A stretch of DNA of 64,000 nucleotides. Origin: Tritrichomonas musculus (Eukaryota; Parabasalia; Tritrichomonadida; Tritrichomonadidae). Below are positions 10,804 to 19,090 of this stretch, one piece after another. The notes beneath the pieces are model-generated. The model searched no databases, had not been told where the DNA came from, and saw only the letters and a list, made by a program, of their open reading frames with translations. The position numbers were made by a program, and so were the translations under genes. The stretch spans positions 2,976,001 through 3,040,000 of the forward strand of contig JAPFFF010000007.1 of the NCBI GenBank assembly GCA_039105265.1, given 5' to 3'. How positions within the stretch are numbered: the first letter of the stretch is position 1; the number at the start of each line of letters is the position of its first letter.

Positions 10804-12246
10804 TTATTGGGGGTAATCATCATCATCAACGACATTATCTTCGAGATATGGAAAATGATATTGGAACTCATGTCCTTTCGACTTCGAGTCAGAGTTCCGT
10901 TCAATTTCGTTCTTCTCCATTGATTCACCAAATTGCCTAATGGCATTCAGCACTTGCTTCGGTGATTGCTTCTTTCCTTTTCTCTCGAAGCTGCATGCTT
11001 TGTCCAACTTCTCTTTCTCTTCTGGTGATAAGTATGGTCGAAGATGATAAATGCAATTGGACAACTTCCATCCATAGGACTTGAACACGTTTATCAGCTC
11101 TGGTGCTTTTTTCTTGTCATATGATTCAATAGCGTCCAACATGTTTCGAAGATAATCAACTTCTACCATCATCAATCTCGATCTTGCCAACTTTTCAGCA
11201 AATGCATCATCTGTTGGAGGACCAGCTTGTTGAGCATTTTTGAGATTTGACACGTCATTCTTTAGATCGTGAATTTTGTTAATGTACTTCGCCACCTTTT
11301 TTGGAGCAAGTTCCAATTTCATCAGCTCGAGTGCGTATTCGTCGTTATCATCAATGTCTTTCCTGAGTTCTTCAGCATTGTGATTTATGTCTTGAATGTT
11401 ATATTCTACCGCAGTCATTCGCTCCTCCAACTTCGTTAATCGATCTTTCAAGTTTTCATTTTCTTCTATTATTCGTTCCATTTCATCTCGAAAGTCGAAT
11501 GGCCTAACATTATCCTCCTTATAATCACTATTGGATTTCATATCATGAACACTTTTCGGTGGCTTATATGGTTCTCTGTGAACTGGTTCTTGTTCTTGTT
11601 CATGATCAACTTCTTCTTCTTCTCCTTCTATCTTTGTTTCTTCTTTTGGATTGGAACCGAATTTTTGTTTCTCGGCAAATGAAGATGGTCTAGCAAGAAC
11701 ACTTGGAGGTGGCGGTATTTGTTGATTAGATGGAGGTGGAGGAGGTGGAGGAACTTGTATTATATTATATGAGCGAGGTGGTGGAAAGACTTTATTTGAA
11801 ATTGGAACATATGGATTCTTCCTTCTTGCATCGTCTTCTTGCTTCAATCTTGCTAATGCTTCTTCTTCTTGCTTCTTCTTCCTTCTTGCTTCTTCTTCTT
11901 GCTGCTTCTTCAATCTAGCTGCTTCTTCTTCTTGTTGCTTCTTCAATCGAGCTGCTTCTTCTTCTTCTTGCTTCTTCTTCAATCTAGCTGCTTCTTCTTC
12001 TTCTTGCTTCTTCTTCAATCTAGCTGCTTCTTCTTCTTGCTGCTTCTTCTTTAATCTAGCTGCTGCTTCTTCTTGCTGCTTCATGATGAACTGTCGCATG
12101 GATTCGAGTTGTTCTGGGGTCATGTTCTTGAGCCAAACTTCTGTGGGTGGAGCTGATGGCGGATCTGATGGTGGAGCTTGTTGACCCGATTGCTCGATCG
12201 AGTCAAATAGACTAACATCGCTGTCTGAGCTGTAGTTGTATGACAT
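10804..12246 (-). CDS. Coiled-coil and proline-rich Polinton protein (480 aa), unrecognised
   Basis: After an acidic, Ser-rich and Pro-rich start, residues about 55-145 are tandem repeats of an EEEAARLKKKQ-like unit, about eight copies, which should form a long single helix or coiled coil. Residues about 160-185 hold a run of seven prolines and a PPPP run. Further heptad-like segments lie at about 255-325. A helical C-terminal part follows, then an acidic tail. No enzyme motif is seen. The repeat array expands easily, so its length may vary between copies. A host-type initiator lies 14 bases before the ATG. A scaffold or cytoskeleton-binding role is only a guess. Confidence 0.8.
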   Translation of the reverse strand: MSYNYSSDSDVSLFDSIEQSGQQAPPSDPPSAPPTEVWLKNMTPEQLESMRQFIMKQQEEAAARLKKKQQEEEAARLKKKQEEEEAARLKKKQEEEEAARLKKQQEEEAARLKKQQEEEARRKKKQEEEALARLKQEDDARRKNPYVPISNKVFPPPRSYNIIQVPPPPPPPSNQQIPPPPSVLARPSSFAEKQKFGSNPKEETKIEGEEEEVDHEQEQEPVHREPYKPPKSVHDMKSNSDYKEDNVRPFDFRDEMERIIEENENLKDRLTKLEERMTAVEYNIQDINHNAEELRKDIDDNDEYALELMKLELAPKKVAKYINKIHDLKNDVSNLKNAQQAGPPTDDAFAEKLARSRLMMVEVDYLRNMLDAIESYDKKKAPELINVFKSYGWKLSNCIYHLRPYLSPEEKEKLDKACSFERKGKKQSPKQVLNAIRQFGESMEKNEIERNSDSKSKGHEFQYHFPYLEDNVVDDDDYPQ

Positions 12247-12436
12247 ACAAGTATAAAAATGATCTATTTTCTAGTTGATATCACTAAATTTTAAATTTCG
12301 TAGAAAAACTCGAAGGTGGATATTTTTCTTTGAAAAAGTTATATACACTATAAAAATTCAAAAATTGAATTAAAAAAAATAAAATATATTGAAATTTTAA
12401 AAAAATATATTTATTAATATCACTATTATTTTATTA
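12247..12436. promoter_or_regulatory. Divergent promoter with two initiators
   Basis: AT-rich 190-base spacer between head-to-head Polinton genes. The minus-strand gene has TCATTTTTATA with its A at 12260, 14 bases before the ATG. The plus-strand gene has TCACTATTATTTT with its A at 12422, 15 bases before the ATG. Both fit the trichomonad initiator. Confidence 0.55.
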
Positions 12437-12862
12437 ATGATGAATGAAGAAGAAGATAAAATAGAAGATATTTTACAAAAACAAACACCTCCTAAAGATC
12501 ATGATTCATTCGACTACAAAATTAATATAAACATGTCGAAAAAAATATCTCAACTAAAAGTTGAAGATGATACATCAAATTTAAGAACGATGTGTGAAAA
12601 TTATGCTCATGCTCTTGAAAATGATGCACATCGACTTCGAGCAAAACAAAAAAAGAGGTATGATGAATGGTTTGACAACCTCGAGAAAGATTGTTATCCT
12701 GCAAGAGACATTGTTAACTTGTACAACATGTTCTTTGGTCATGAACTATCTATTACTCGACTTGGTTTCGGGCATCTCGATGGAACAAAGAGACACTTTA
12801 CACATAAGAAAGTGAAAAGAAACAAGAAGTTCATCACAATGTACTACAAGAAAAATGAATAA
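12437..12862 (+). CDS. Small Polinton protein (141 aa), unrecognised
   Basis: Acidic N-terminus (MMNEEEDKIEDI), a helical centre and a strongly basic C-terminus (KKVKRNKKFITMYYKK). The basic tail could bind nucleic acid, but no known domain is visible. It has its own initiator 15 bases upstream and runs toward a 19-bp tandem array that separates it from the convergent gene at 13160. Codon use resembles its Polinton neighbours. Confidence 0.7.
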   Translation: MMNEEEDKIEDILQKQTPPKDHDSFDYKININMSKKISQLKVEDDTSNLRTMCENYAHALENDAHRLRAKQKKRYDEWFDNLEKDCYPARDIVNLYNMFFGHELSITRLGFGHLDGTKRHFTHKKVKRNKKFITMYYKKNE

Positions 12863-12889
12863 CTAAAAAAAAGTTTTTTTAACTACATG

Positions 12890-13159
12890 TTTTTCCTCAT
12901 AAGCTACCTTTTTCCTCATAAGCTACCTTTTTCCTCATAAGCTACCTTTTTCCTCATAAGCTACCTTTTTCCTCATAAGCTACCTTTTTCCTCATAAGCT
13001 ACCTTTTTCCTCATAAGCTACCTTTTTCCTCATAAGCTACCTTTTTCCTCATAAGCTACCTACCTTTTTCCTCATAAGCTACCTTTTTCCTCATAAGCTA
13101 CCTTTTTCCTCATAAGCTACCTTTTTCCTCATAAGCTACCTTTTTCCTCATAAGCTACC
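12890..13159. repeat. 19-bp tandem repeat, 14 copies
   Basis: The unit TTTTTCCTCATAAGCTACC occurs 14 times with no mismatch that I can find: nine units from 12890 to 13060, a 4-base TACC insertion, then five units from 13065 to 13159. The array sits exactly between two convergent Polinton genes (12437-12862 and 13160-13438) and is followed directly by the stop codon of the minus gene. Near-perfect identity means recent expansion or active homogenisation. A role as iteron-like binding array, terminator or spacer is open. Confidence 0.97.
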
Positions 13160-13438
13160 TCATTCTTCATGTGATACCTTTTTGCTTTCATACGACATTA
13201 TTTTTTCCTTCATACTTTGTACTTCTTTTTTCTTTCTTTCACGATATGCCTTTTGCTGTTGTTTACGTGCTTCATTTCGTTCTTCAACAGTTGCATACTT
13301 TTGCTTTCTACCACGTTTTTCTGTTGTTTCAGTTTTTGCAGTATCAATATTTTTGAGGTTGTTGTTACTCTTGGACTTCTTCAACTTCTTGATGATAGCT
13401 GTTTCCTTGAACTCACCCAAATCTAAATTTTGGCTCAT
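13160..13438 (-). CDS. Small basic AT-hook/bZIP-like protein of the Polinton
   Basis: 92 residues from MSQNLDLGEF at 13438. The frame stays open upstream to 13573, but that part overlaps the divergent gene at 13515 and its promoter. The centre has an AT-hook-like RGRKQKY followed by a basic stretch (ARKQQQKAYRERKKKE) resembling the basic region of a bZIP factor, then a short helix without a clear leucine zipper. It probably binds DNA and could be the element's transcription regulator; the zipper-less form makes this uncertain. Transcription runs toward the 19-bp array. Confidence 0.65.
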   Translation of the reverse strand: MSQNLDLGEFKETAIIKKLKKSKSNNNLKNIDTAKTETTEKRGRKQKYATVEERNEARKQQQKAYRERKKKEVQSMKEKIMSYESKKVSHEE

Positions 13439-13514
13439 GATTTCATTCGAGAAAAAAAATTGAATTATTTTTGAAAATTGAATATTCGCAAACAAAATCA
13501 CTTCATTTTTTAAA

Positions 13515-13886
13515 ATGTCGCGTTCTGGAAATGACTTCAAAGAATTCCAAAAACAGCAAAAGCTAGCTATCAAAAATGCTCATGTTGAAATAGCCAATGC
13601 TATTAAAGAGGTGATATTTCTGTTCAACCAAAAAATAATAAACTCGACATCATCTAATGTCTGCACCATCTATGACCCTTTGATACAAGCAAACATGAAC
13701 AAGATTGCTGAAGCACTTACTCAAATGAATCTCACTACCTGCGAGGTTTTTCATAAAAAGATTCCTCAATCTACAACACCAAAATCTATTGGCTTTCACG
13801 TGCCTATAGTGCCTGACTCGCAAGAGACACAAGAAGAAGATGATGAAGATGAACAAGAAGCTTCATCTCCAAAAGACAAGGAGTAA
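13515..13886 (+). CDS. Small acidic-tailed Polinton protein (123 aa), unrecognised
   Basis: Helical N-terminal two thirds and a Glu/Asp-rich C-terminus (DSQETQEEDDEDEQEA). No domain is recognised. The ATG follows a host-type initiator (TCATTTTTT, A at 13505) by 10 bases. It is head-to-head with the AT-hook-like gene, 76 bases between start codons, so the two probably share a regulatory region. It converges on the gene at 13962. Confidence 0.65.
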   Translation: MSRSGNDFKEFQKQQKLAIKNAHVEIANAIKEVIFLFNQKIINSTSSNVCTIYDPLIQANMNKIAEALTQMNLTTCEVFHKKIPQSTTPKSIGFHVPIVPDSQETQEEDDEDEQEASSPKDKE

Positions 13887-13961
13887 GAGTAAAAAAATAA
13901 TTACTTCTAATTTTAAGTTTTTTTATATATGTCTTTTTTAAGTTTTTTTAATATGTCTTTT

Positions 13962-14486
13962 TTATACTATGCAATATTTTAAGCATACATGATAATTATT
14001 AACAAGCTCATTATATTCTTTATTATATACTTGTTTCAAGTCAATGACTACCTCTCCATTATCTTTAATAATCTTAATAGCATCTATTTTTCTTATTGGA
14101 TTGCTCTTAGCTGCACAACATCCAACATCTTCATTAAGTTGTACTTCAACCTCACTAACATGTAGTATTGCTTTGATGATGTTGCTAAGAGATTCAATAG
14201 GTACTATGATGCATTTCTTTGATATAATGTTAGCTAGTAGTGCTTTGTCTTGATTAAGTAGTATTTGTGCATATGCTTCAAGTATAACATTACGTACATC
14301 TGGTTCAACTTCAACAGGTTCAGTTTGCACTCCAATGTCTCTTGTAATAACAATGTCTTCCTTGCCATCATCTCTCTTATTAATAATAATGTTGTTGTTG
14401 ATGTTTGATGTAGATGATGCAGCTGCTGATGGTTCTAAAGATACATTTGCTTGAACTCCATTGGTTGTACCCCTCTTCTTAATCAT
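13962..14486 (-). CDS. Polinton protein with GVQTE motif (174 aa), unrecognised
   Basis: A Ser/Ala/Asn-rich N-terminus is followed by GVQTEP at about residues 49-55, which resembles an LC8 dynein-light-chain ligand, and then a mixed alpha/beta part of about 110 residues without recognised motifs. It is the last gene of the long minus-strand block. The start has the TAAATG context (CCTAAATG). It lies 21 bases after the next gene upstream. Confidence 0.65.
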   Translation of the reverse strand: MIKKRGTTNGVQANVSLEPSAAASSTSNINNNIIINKRDDGKEDIVITRDIGVQTEPVEVEPDVRNVILEAYAQILLNQDKALLANIISKKCIIVPIESLSNIIKAILHVSEVEVQLNEDVGCCAAKSNPIRKIDAIKIIKDNGEVVIDLKQVYNKEYNELVNNYHVCLKYCIV

Positions 14487-14507
14487 TTAGGTTGGGAAAA
14501 AATAGGC

Positions 14508-14954
14508 TTAAAGTACTAAGTCTAGCTGTTCTCCAATAAACATGTCAAATGACTCAATTTGATATTTCTGCTTGAGAGCATCGATTTTTGGTTTATGACT
14601 TGTAGGAGCAGCTGCAATGGAGTAGTTGTAGTATTTGATTCCTTGATACTCTTGAGTGGTAGTGTTTCCATTTATGTAGAACTCTTCGAAATCTTCAGAT
14701 ATTTTTCTCCTTGAGTTAGGCTTAATAAATATTGAGTCAAGATCAAGTTCTTTGAGCTTATCTGGATAAAATCTGTGGCACTTGTCTTTTATCTTGATTG
14801 AGACATAGAGTACTTTGCCTAAATAGCTCCATTCTCCTGCTTTCATTGGGTACTTGTCACAAAGTATCGAGAAATTACATTGTTTAGTATTTGGAGCACA
14901 TTTTGCGCGAAGTTCATTGACATAGTCATAGACGTTTCTTGTTGTCATTTTCAT
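14508..14954 (-). CDS. Polinton protein of the 'ILCDKYP' family (148 aa)
   Basis: Not recognised as a known domain, but it has two relatives in this window. The block F.ILCDKYP, then K.LY.S......RFY.DK....., RR.I....EEF.INGNT and YY.YSI is shared with the product of 26884-27291, and its first part with the remnant at 24902-25053. ATGs at 14954 and 14948 (MTTRNVYDYV) are both possible; the second aligns with the start of the remnant. It sits in the structural block of the Polinton. Function unknown. Confidence 0.7.
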   Translation of the reverse strand: MKMTTRNVYDYVNELRAKCAPNTKQCNFSILCDKYPMKAGEWSYLGKVLYVSIKIKDKCHRFYPDKLKELDLDSIFIKPNSRRKISEDFEEFYINGNTTTQEYQGIKYYNYSIAAAPTSHKPKIDALKQKYQIESFDMFIGEQLDLVL

Positions 14955-14978
14955 CTGGATAAAAAATTCAATAAAAAA

Positions 14979-15413
14979 TTAATATATGTTATTTTGGGTA
15001 AAGATATGTTGGGTAGGTCCATATCGAATATCTTGTTTATTATATTCTCTTGCTCTACCTTGCATTGGTGGTTTCTCAGGCTTCTTAAGATATTTTGGTA
15101 AGAGAGGTACTGGTTTATCTTTTTCACCTATATGTCGATAAAAACCACCATCTGTAATACTAACAGGAGGTTCACGAACAGGTTTGGTTATATGTTCTCG
15201 AGTATCTGGAAATCTAACAGGGTCCTCATGTTCAATAATCTGGGTAGGTGGTCGATTAATATATGGGTTGAAGGTTACAGAATAAGTATTAGTATTACTG
15301 AACACACCAAAATGTTGAAACTCTATGTCTTTATTTTTCATGGTAGCTTCATTATACATCATACCTTCTCTTCCAACAATCTCAGCATGTGGGCTTCTAT
15401 AATCATTCGACAT
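14979..15413 (-). CDS. Proline-rich Polinton protein (144 aa), unrecognised
   Basis: Extended, Pro-rich and low in hydrophobic core residues (NPYINRPP, KPVREPPVS, LPKYLKKPEKPPMQG). Such composition fits a linker or cement-type virion protein better than an enzyme. It is placed directly after the capsid gene in transcription order (27-base spacer) and before the ILCDKYP gene (24-base spacer). The role is inferred from position only. Confidence 0.6.
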   Translation of the reverse strand: MSNDYRSPHAEIVGREGMMYNEATMKNKDIEFQHFGVFSNTNTYSVTFNPYINRPPTQIIEHEDPVRFPDTREHITKPVREPPVSITDGGFYRHIGEKDKPVPLLPKYLKKPEKPPMQGRAREYNKQDIRYGPTQHIFTQNNIY

Positions 15414-15440
15414 TTTCTATAAAATAAAATATACATCTTT

Positions 15441-17123
15441 TTACTCAGGGGTTGTTAAATCATAAGGACCAATACGTACTGATGGTGGCATACCATTAGG
15501 TCTAATTAAGATACTAATTGATATATCTGTTAATAAGCATAATAATGGAGGTGTATCTACTTCCTGTCTAAATGGATTATCTGCCTTTTGACTACATATC
15601 AATTCGAAGTTAATAGGTGCAAGACTTGAAAGACCTTGTTGATATGTTCCATCTGTTTCAGTAGGAAGACCTATGAAGAATGAGGACCTATCATTTGGAT
15701 AATAGCCTGTTGTGTTTTCATTATATTGATACTCATTCGCTAAACTTGCAATAACCTCTTTATTAAATCCATTTTGCTCTCCATTCATGTTCATTGCATT
15801 CTGGCAATATTCGAGGAACTCTGGATACTTACCATTCGTACCAAATGCTTTAGCAGGAATATTATTGTAATTACCACAATTCATATGAAATGCTTCAAAC
15901 ATAGGATTCTTGAAGTATGTCTTATGTGTATGCTTAAGTGGGAATAAGCAAAACATACTATCTACAAAATTAGGTGTAATAGTAATAGTTGCTTTATCTT
16001 GTTCATTATTAAGAGGTCTTGTACAAGTGTAAAATGACATAATCTGTGTTGGGAATGTAAGTGGATGTTGAGGGTTAGCATATCTTTGAACAAGTGCTGT
16101 ATATACAGATTCATGAATACCAAAACAAGGTATAATACTCGCACATTCTTCAATGGAATAATCAACAACACTCCAAGTTCTCCAATCACTGTAAATAGTT
16201 CGGTCAACTCTTTCCTTAGTCTTGTTAGCTCCGTCAATTTCATATGCTCCTCCATGATTTTCACCAACAGGTGGAAGATTCTTGGGGTGATTAATCTTAT
16301 CCATTGCTATTTTTTCGGTACTTGTCCACATCCATATTGGTTCTCCAATAGGTCGAAATTCATTGGTAATTTCATCAACATTGAAGTCTTTCATTATATG
16401 TGGATTAGCAACCAAGCTCTTTTCAAAACCAACTGGACAATATACCATACCAGCTGTTGAAAAGTAAAGACGTAATTCGATTTTACCTGCAAATGCTGGC
16501 AAGTACTTGATATTAGATAAAGGTAGGAATCGTCGCAAATCAATCTTTAATCTAATTGTTTCAGTGACAGAAGTCACATCTTTGTTAAGATTTGCAACAA
16601 AACCACATCTCCTTCCATGAGTATCATTCCAAATATCCTTATGTCTTGCTTTACTATATATATCAGCTCTTTTAGTAACTTCATTTGCACAACATGCAGT
16701 TAAAAAGGATTCTTCACATCCAAAGTTCTGGGTATAAAGCGTCATACCATTAGCTACAATTTCATACTTCTCAACAGCATCTCGAGCATCCTTAAAACCA
16801 AACCATACCTTACCAAAATTATAACCACTGACATTTTCTAAATCACTTAGAATTGGCTTGTCTATTTTTATCATCACTCTCATATCTGCTCGAATAAATC
16901 CATTATATATATCAGCAGTATTATGAGTATTAGGAGAGATAATACATGTTGTATAGGAACCACTCTTAATTGGTGGTGATGGTGAATACGAAGTTTGTGG
17001 ATTTAATGAGTATGCCTTATTAGTATCACTAAGTGCTATGCAATTATCGACAACATCAAAGTAAGATGCAATCTGAGTACAAACCTCTGCTGAGGTTTTC
17101 ATATAGGATTCCTTGTTAAGCAT
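15441..17123 (-). CDS. Probable major capsid protein, double jelly-roll (Polinton MCP)
   Basis: 560 residues, the usual size for a Polinton major capsid protein and in the usual company of ATPase, protease and small virion genes. It is rich in beta strands. The second half has a block (PTQIMSFYTC.RPL, then F.DSMFCLFP, then F.NPMFEAF.MNCGN) that recurs in the separate fragment at 24012-24863. The C-terminus (LLCLLTDISISILIRP) has the closing strand pattern of the second jelly roll. No enzymatic motif. Start is TAAAATG. The assignment rests on size, pattern, context and the second copy. Looks whole. Confidence 0.75.
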   Translation of the reverse strand: MLNKESYMKTSAEVCTQIASYFDVVDNCIALSDTNKAYSLNPQTSYSPSPPIKSGSYTTCIISPNTHNTADIYNGFIRADMRVMIKIDKPILSDLENVSGYNFGKVWFGFKDARDAVEKYEIVANGMTLYTQNFGCEESFLTACCANEVTKRADIYSKARHKDIWNDTHGRRCGFVANLNKDVTSVTETIRLKIDLRRFLPLSNIKYLPAFAGKIELRLYFSTAGMVYCPVGFEKSLVANPHIMKDFNVDEITNEFRPIGEPIWMWTSTEKIAMDKINHPKNLPPVGENHGGAYEIDGANKTKERVDRTIYSDWRTWSVVDYSIEECASIIPCFGIHESVYTALVQRYANPQHPLTFPTQIMSFYTCTRPLNNEQDKATITITPNFVDSMFCLFPLKHTHKTYFKNPMFEAFHMNCGNYNNIPAKAFGTNGKYPEFLEYCQNAMNMNGEQNGFNKEVIASLANEYQYNENTTGYYPNDRSSFFIGLPTETDGTYQQGLSSLAPINFELICSQKADNPFRQEVDTPPLLCLLTDISISILIRPNGMPPSVRIGPYDLTTPE

Positions 17124-17140
17124 TTTAGATAGAAAAAAAT

Positions 17141-17692
17141 TTACATCATATCTTCAAAGATGCGATTTCTCCTACCAATAGGTCTCATAGGTATATATTG
17201 AGGTTGTTGTTCTTCTTCATATTGTTGTGGCGGTTCTTCAGGAACATACTGTTGTCTTGGTTTACTCATCCTTTTATCAACAACCTCCTTTATCATACGT
17301 CTCTGTTCTTTCTTCTCTCGACTTATCTTCATTTCTTCACCTAGTGATTTTAGCTGTTTTAGTATTTCCTCATTCACAGTAGGGTCATAAACTTGGCTTT
17401 GTTGAGTTTTTCGAGGTTTTGGAGGTTTTCGTGCAGCTTTCGAACTTATTGGCTTTCTTGGCTTTTCTTCAAGTTCCTCATGTTCTTCACTGTCTGAGTT
17501 TTCTTGAGTTTCTTCGTTATTTTCACTTTCTGAGTTTTCTTGATATTCTCGAGTTATTGGAGTTTTTCGCTGTTTTACAATATACTTGTCTTTGGTTTTT
17601 GTAGGTAAAACTTCCCAATCTGGGTCATCCCTTCCATTCAACCATTTATGAATAACTGCAAGTCTCTTAGAACCTGTTAGATGTTTTGACAT
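17141..17692 (-). CDS. Charged, low-complexity Polinton protein (183 aa)
   Basis: Unrecognised. A basic N-terminus, an acidic repeat region (SENNEETQENSDSEEHEELEE), a Lys/Pro/Arg stretch (KAARKPPKPRKTQQ), a helix and a Pro/Gln-rich tail. The alternating strong charges suggest an internal virion or nucleic-acid-associated protein; this is inference. It sits between the capsid gene (17-base spacer) and the small Gly-rich gene. Start context TAAATG. Confidence 0.6.
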   Translation of the reverse strand: MSKHLTGSKRLAVIHKWLNGRDDPDWEVLPTKTKDKYIVKQRKTPITREYQENSESENNEETQENSDSEEHEELEEKPRKPISSKAARKPPKPRKTQQSQVYDPTVNEEILKQLKSLGEEMKISREKKEQRRMIKEVVDKRMSKPRQQYVPEEPPQQYEEEQQPQYIPMRPIGRRNRIFEDMM

Positions 17693-17739
17693 TTAAAATA
17701 AACAAAAAAGTCCAAAAATTTAGTTTTTTTGAGTTTTCA

Positions 17740-18195
17740 TTAGATGTAGGTTCTCGCCCGATTGTTGGTAGTAAAGTCACTCTCTTGTAATGATCTAGAC
17801 GAAAATGCTGGCTTTTCAAGAGGTGCTCCAACTGATTCACCTTTTGCAGATTTATTAATTGATGATAAGGCAGTTTTCACTTTTCCATCTGGGACATATT
17901 TTAATGCTGTGTCAGCTATGTTTGCTAATTTATTTCTTGTACTATCGCTCAAGTAGCTTTCACCAAGACCTCTCGCAACTGAACCAATAACACCAGCATG
18001 CTTGGTTAATCCACCTGCTGAAGCATCCAATATTTTACTTGCAAGACCTCCAGTAAAACTATCTGCAGCTCCCATTAATAATTTACCACCTAAACCTACT
18101 CCTCCTTTTATTATCGTTTGCCATGGAGAAAATTCTTTTTGTTTAGCATAATTTGGCTTCCAATAATCTTCTTCTGAATGAAGTTTAATTCCCAT
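17740..18195 (-). CDS. Small Gly/Ala-rich Polinton protein, possibly membrane-active
   Basis: 151 residues with a Gly/Ala/Leu-rich amphipathic stretch at about residues 28-85 (GGVGLGGKLLMGAADS, GGLASKILDASAGGL) and a polar tail. Small proteins of this build next to the capsid and ATPase genes in adenovirus-like elements include membrane-lytic or cement proteins such as pVI. Here that is only an analogy from composition and position. It is 18 bases from the ATPase gene. Start context TAAATG. Confidence 0.55.
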   Translation of the reverse strand: MGIKLHSEEDYWKPNYAKQKEFSPWQTIIKGGVGLGGKLLMGAADSFTGGLASKILDASAGGLTKHAGVIGSVARGLGESYLSDSTRNKLANIADTALKYVPDGKVKTALSSINKSAKGESVGAPLEKPAFSSRSLQESDFTTNNRARTYI

Positions 18196-18213
18196 TTAAA
18201 AAATAATAAAAAA

Positions 18214-19080
18214 TTATTCAAAATAGTACTTATTAGCAGAAATATTCATTACGAACTTCTCATGTGGTTCTTTATGTTGTAGGTACTCAGCTACTGTCTG
18301 TTTAGTATTTAATGAGTTATTTGTTTGTTGCAACAAGCTCGTAAAATCTTCCTCACTATATCCTGTATAACATATTATATCTGTTGCTAACCTTTTAGCA
18401 TTCATATGAACAAATCGAATAGTTTGGATAGCCATGATACATGTTAAATTATAGTGTCTTGTCTTGGTTAACAACTTGATAAATTCACTATTACCATTCT
18501 TTAATAAATCACTACCTGCACAATCATCTAGTATCAATAATGTGTTATATGGATATGATGATGTTTCATACTTGACTAACTTATTGGCTATATATATTAT
18601 TTTATCATTGAGCTCATTTAAATGATGCTTCTCAATGAGCCTCCTCATTTCGTCATTGGTCTCTTTCATTCGAGATAATACATATTTGACAATGGCATAA
18701 TACTTTATCTTTCTTCGAAGATGTCTTTTAAGATAACTCATTAATTCTCTTTCCTTTACATAATCGATTCTTGATCGTATCTGTTTATTAAGTGTTTCAG
18801 CTGTTTTATCCATTTTACCAGAGCTTGAGCAAAATATTATCTTTTGGTAGTATGGATGTTTAAACAACCTCTCTGTTATCATAATATGTCTCCATATCCA
18901 AAAACTTTTACCAGCACCTGGTTTACCAATTAAAAAGTATATACCATTTGTGCTAAAAGGATAATCAGGTGATAATGGTTTAATCAAAGCACCATCTATC
19001 TCTTTCATGTTCTTCTGTAAGGTCTCTTTAATCAATGTTTCTACTTTATTTATGAGTTCTGCATTTGGGGGTTCATCCAT
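18214..19080 (-). CDS. ATP: FtsK/HerA-type DNA packaging ATPase (Polinton ATP)
   Basis: 288 residues. Walker A is GKPGAGKS at about residues 52-59. Walker B is LLILDDCAGS at about 180-189. The following T.TRHYNLTCIMAIQT segment carries the polar sensor typical of the A32/FtsK packaging family. The enzyme pumps DNA into capsids in related viruses. It lies 10 bases after the integrase gene and 18 bases before the Gly-rich small gene. Start context TAAATG. Looks whole. Confidence 0.9.
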   Translation of the reverse strand: MDEPPNAELINKVETLIKETLQKNMKEIDGALIKPLSPDYPFSTNGIYFLIGKPGAGKSFWIWRHIMITERLFKHPYYQKIIFCSSSGKMDKTAETLNKQIRSRIDYVKERELMSYLKRHLRRKIKYYAIVKYVLSRMKETNDEMRRLIEKHHLNELNDKIIYIANKLVKYETSSYPYNTLLILDDCAGSDLLKNGNSEFIKLLTKTRHYNLTCIMAIQTIRFVHMNAKRLATDIICYTGYSEEDFTSLLQQTNNSLNTKQTVAEYLQHKEPHEKFVMNISANKYYFE

Positions 19081-19090
19081 TTACAAATTT

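Noticed and set aside
11730-12054. Plus-strand frames rich in Leu, Ser and Cys
   Set aside because: Antisense of the EEEAARLKKKQ repeats in the 480-residue Polinton gene; composition is fully explained by that.
13439-13573. N-terminal extension of the AT-hook-like protein up to 13573
   Set aside because: It would overlap the divergent gene at 13515 and its promoter, and its composition differs from the rest; start taken at 13438.
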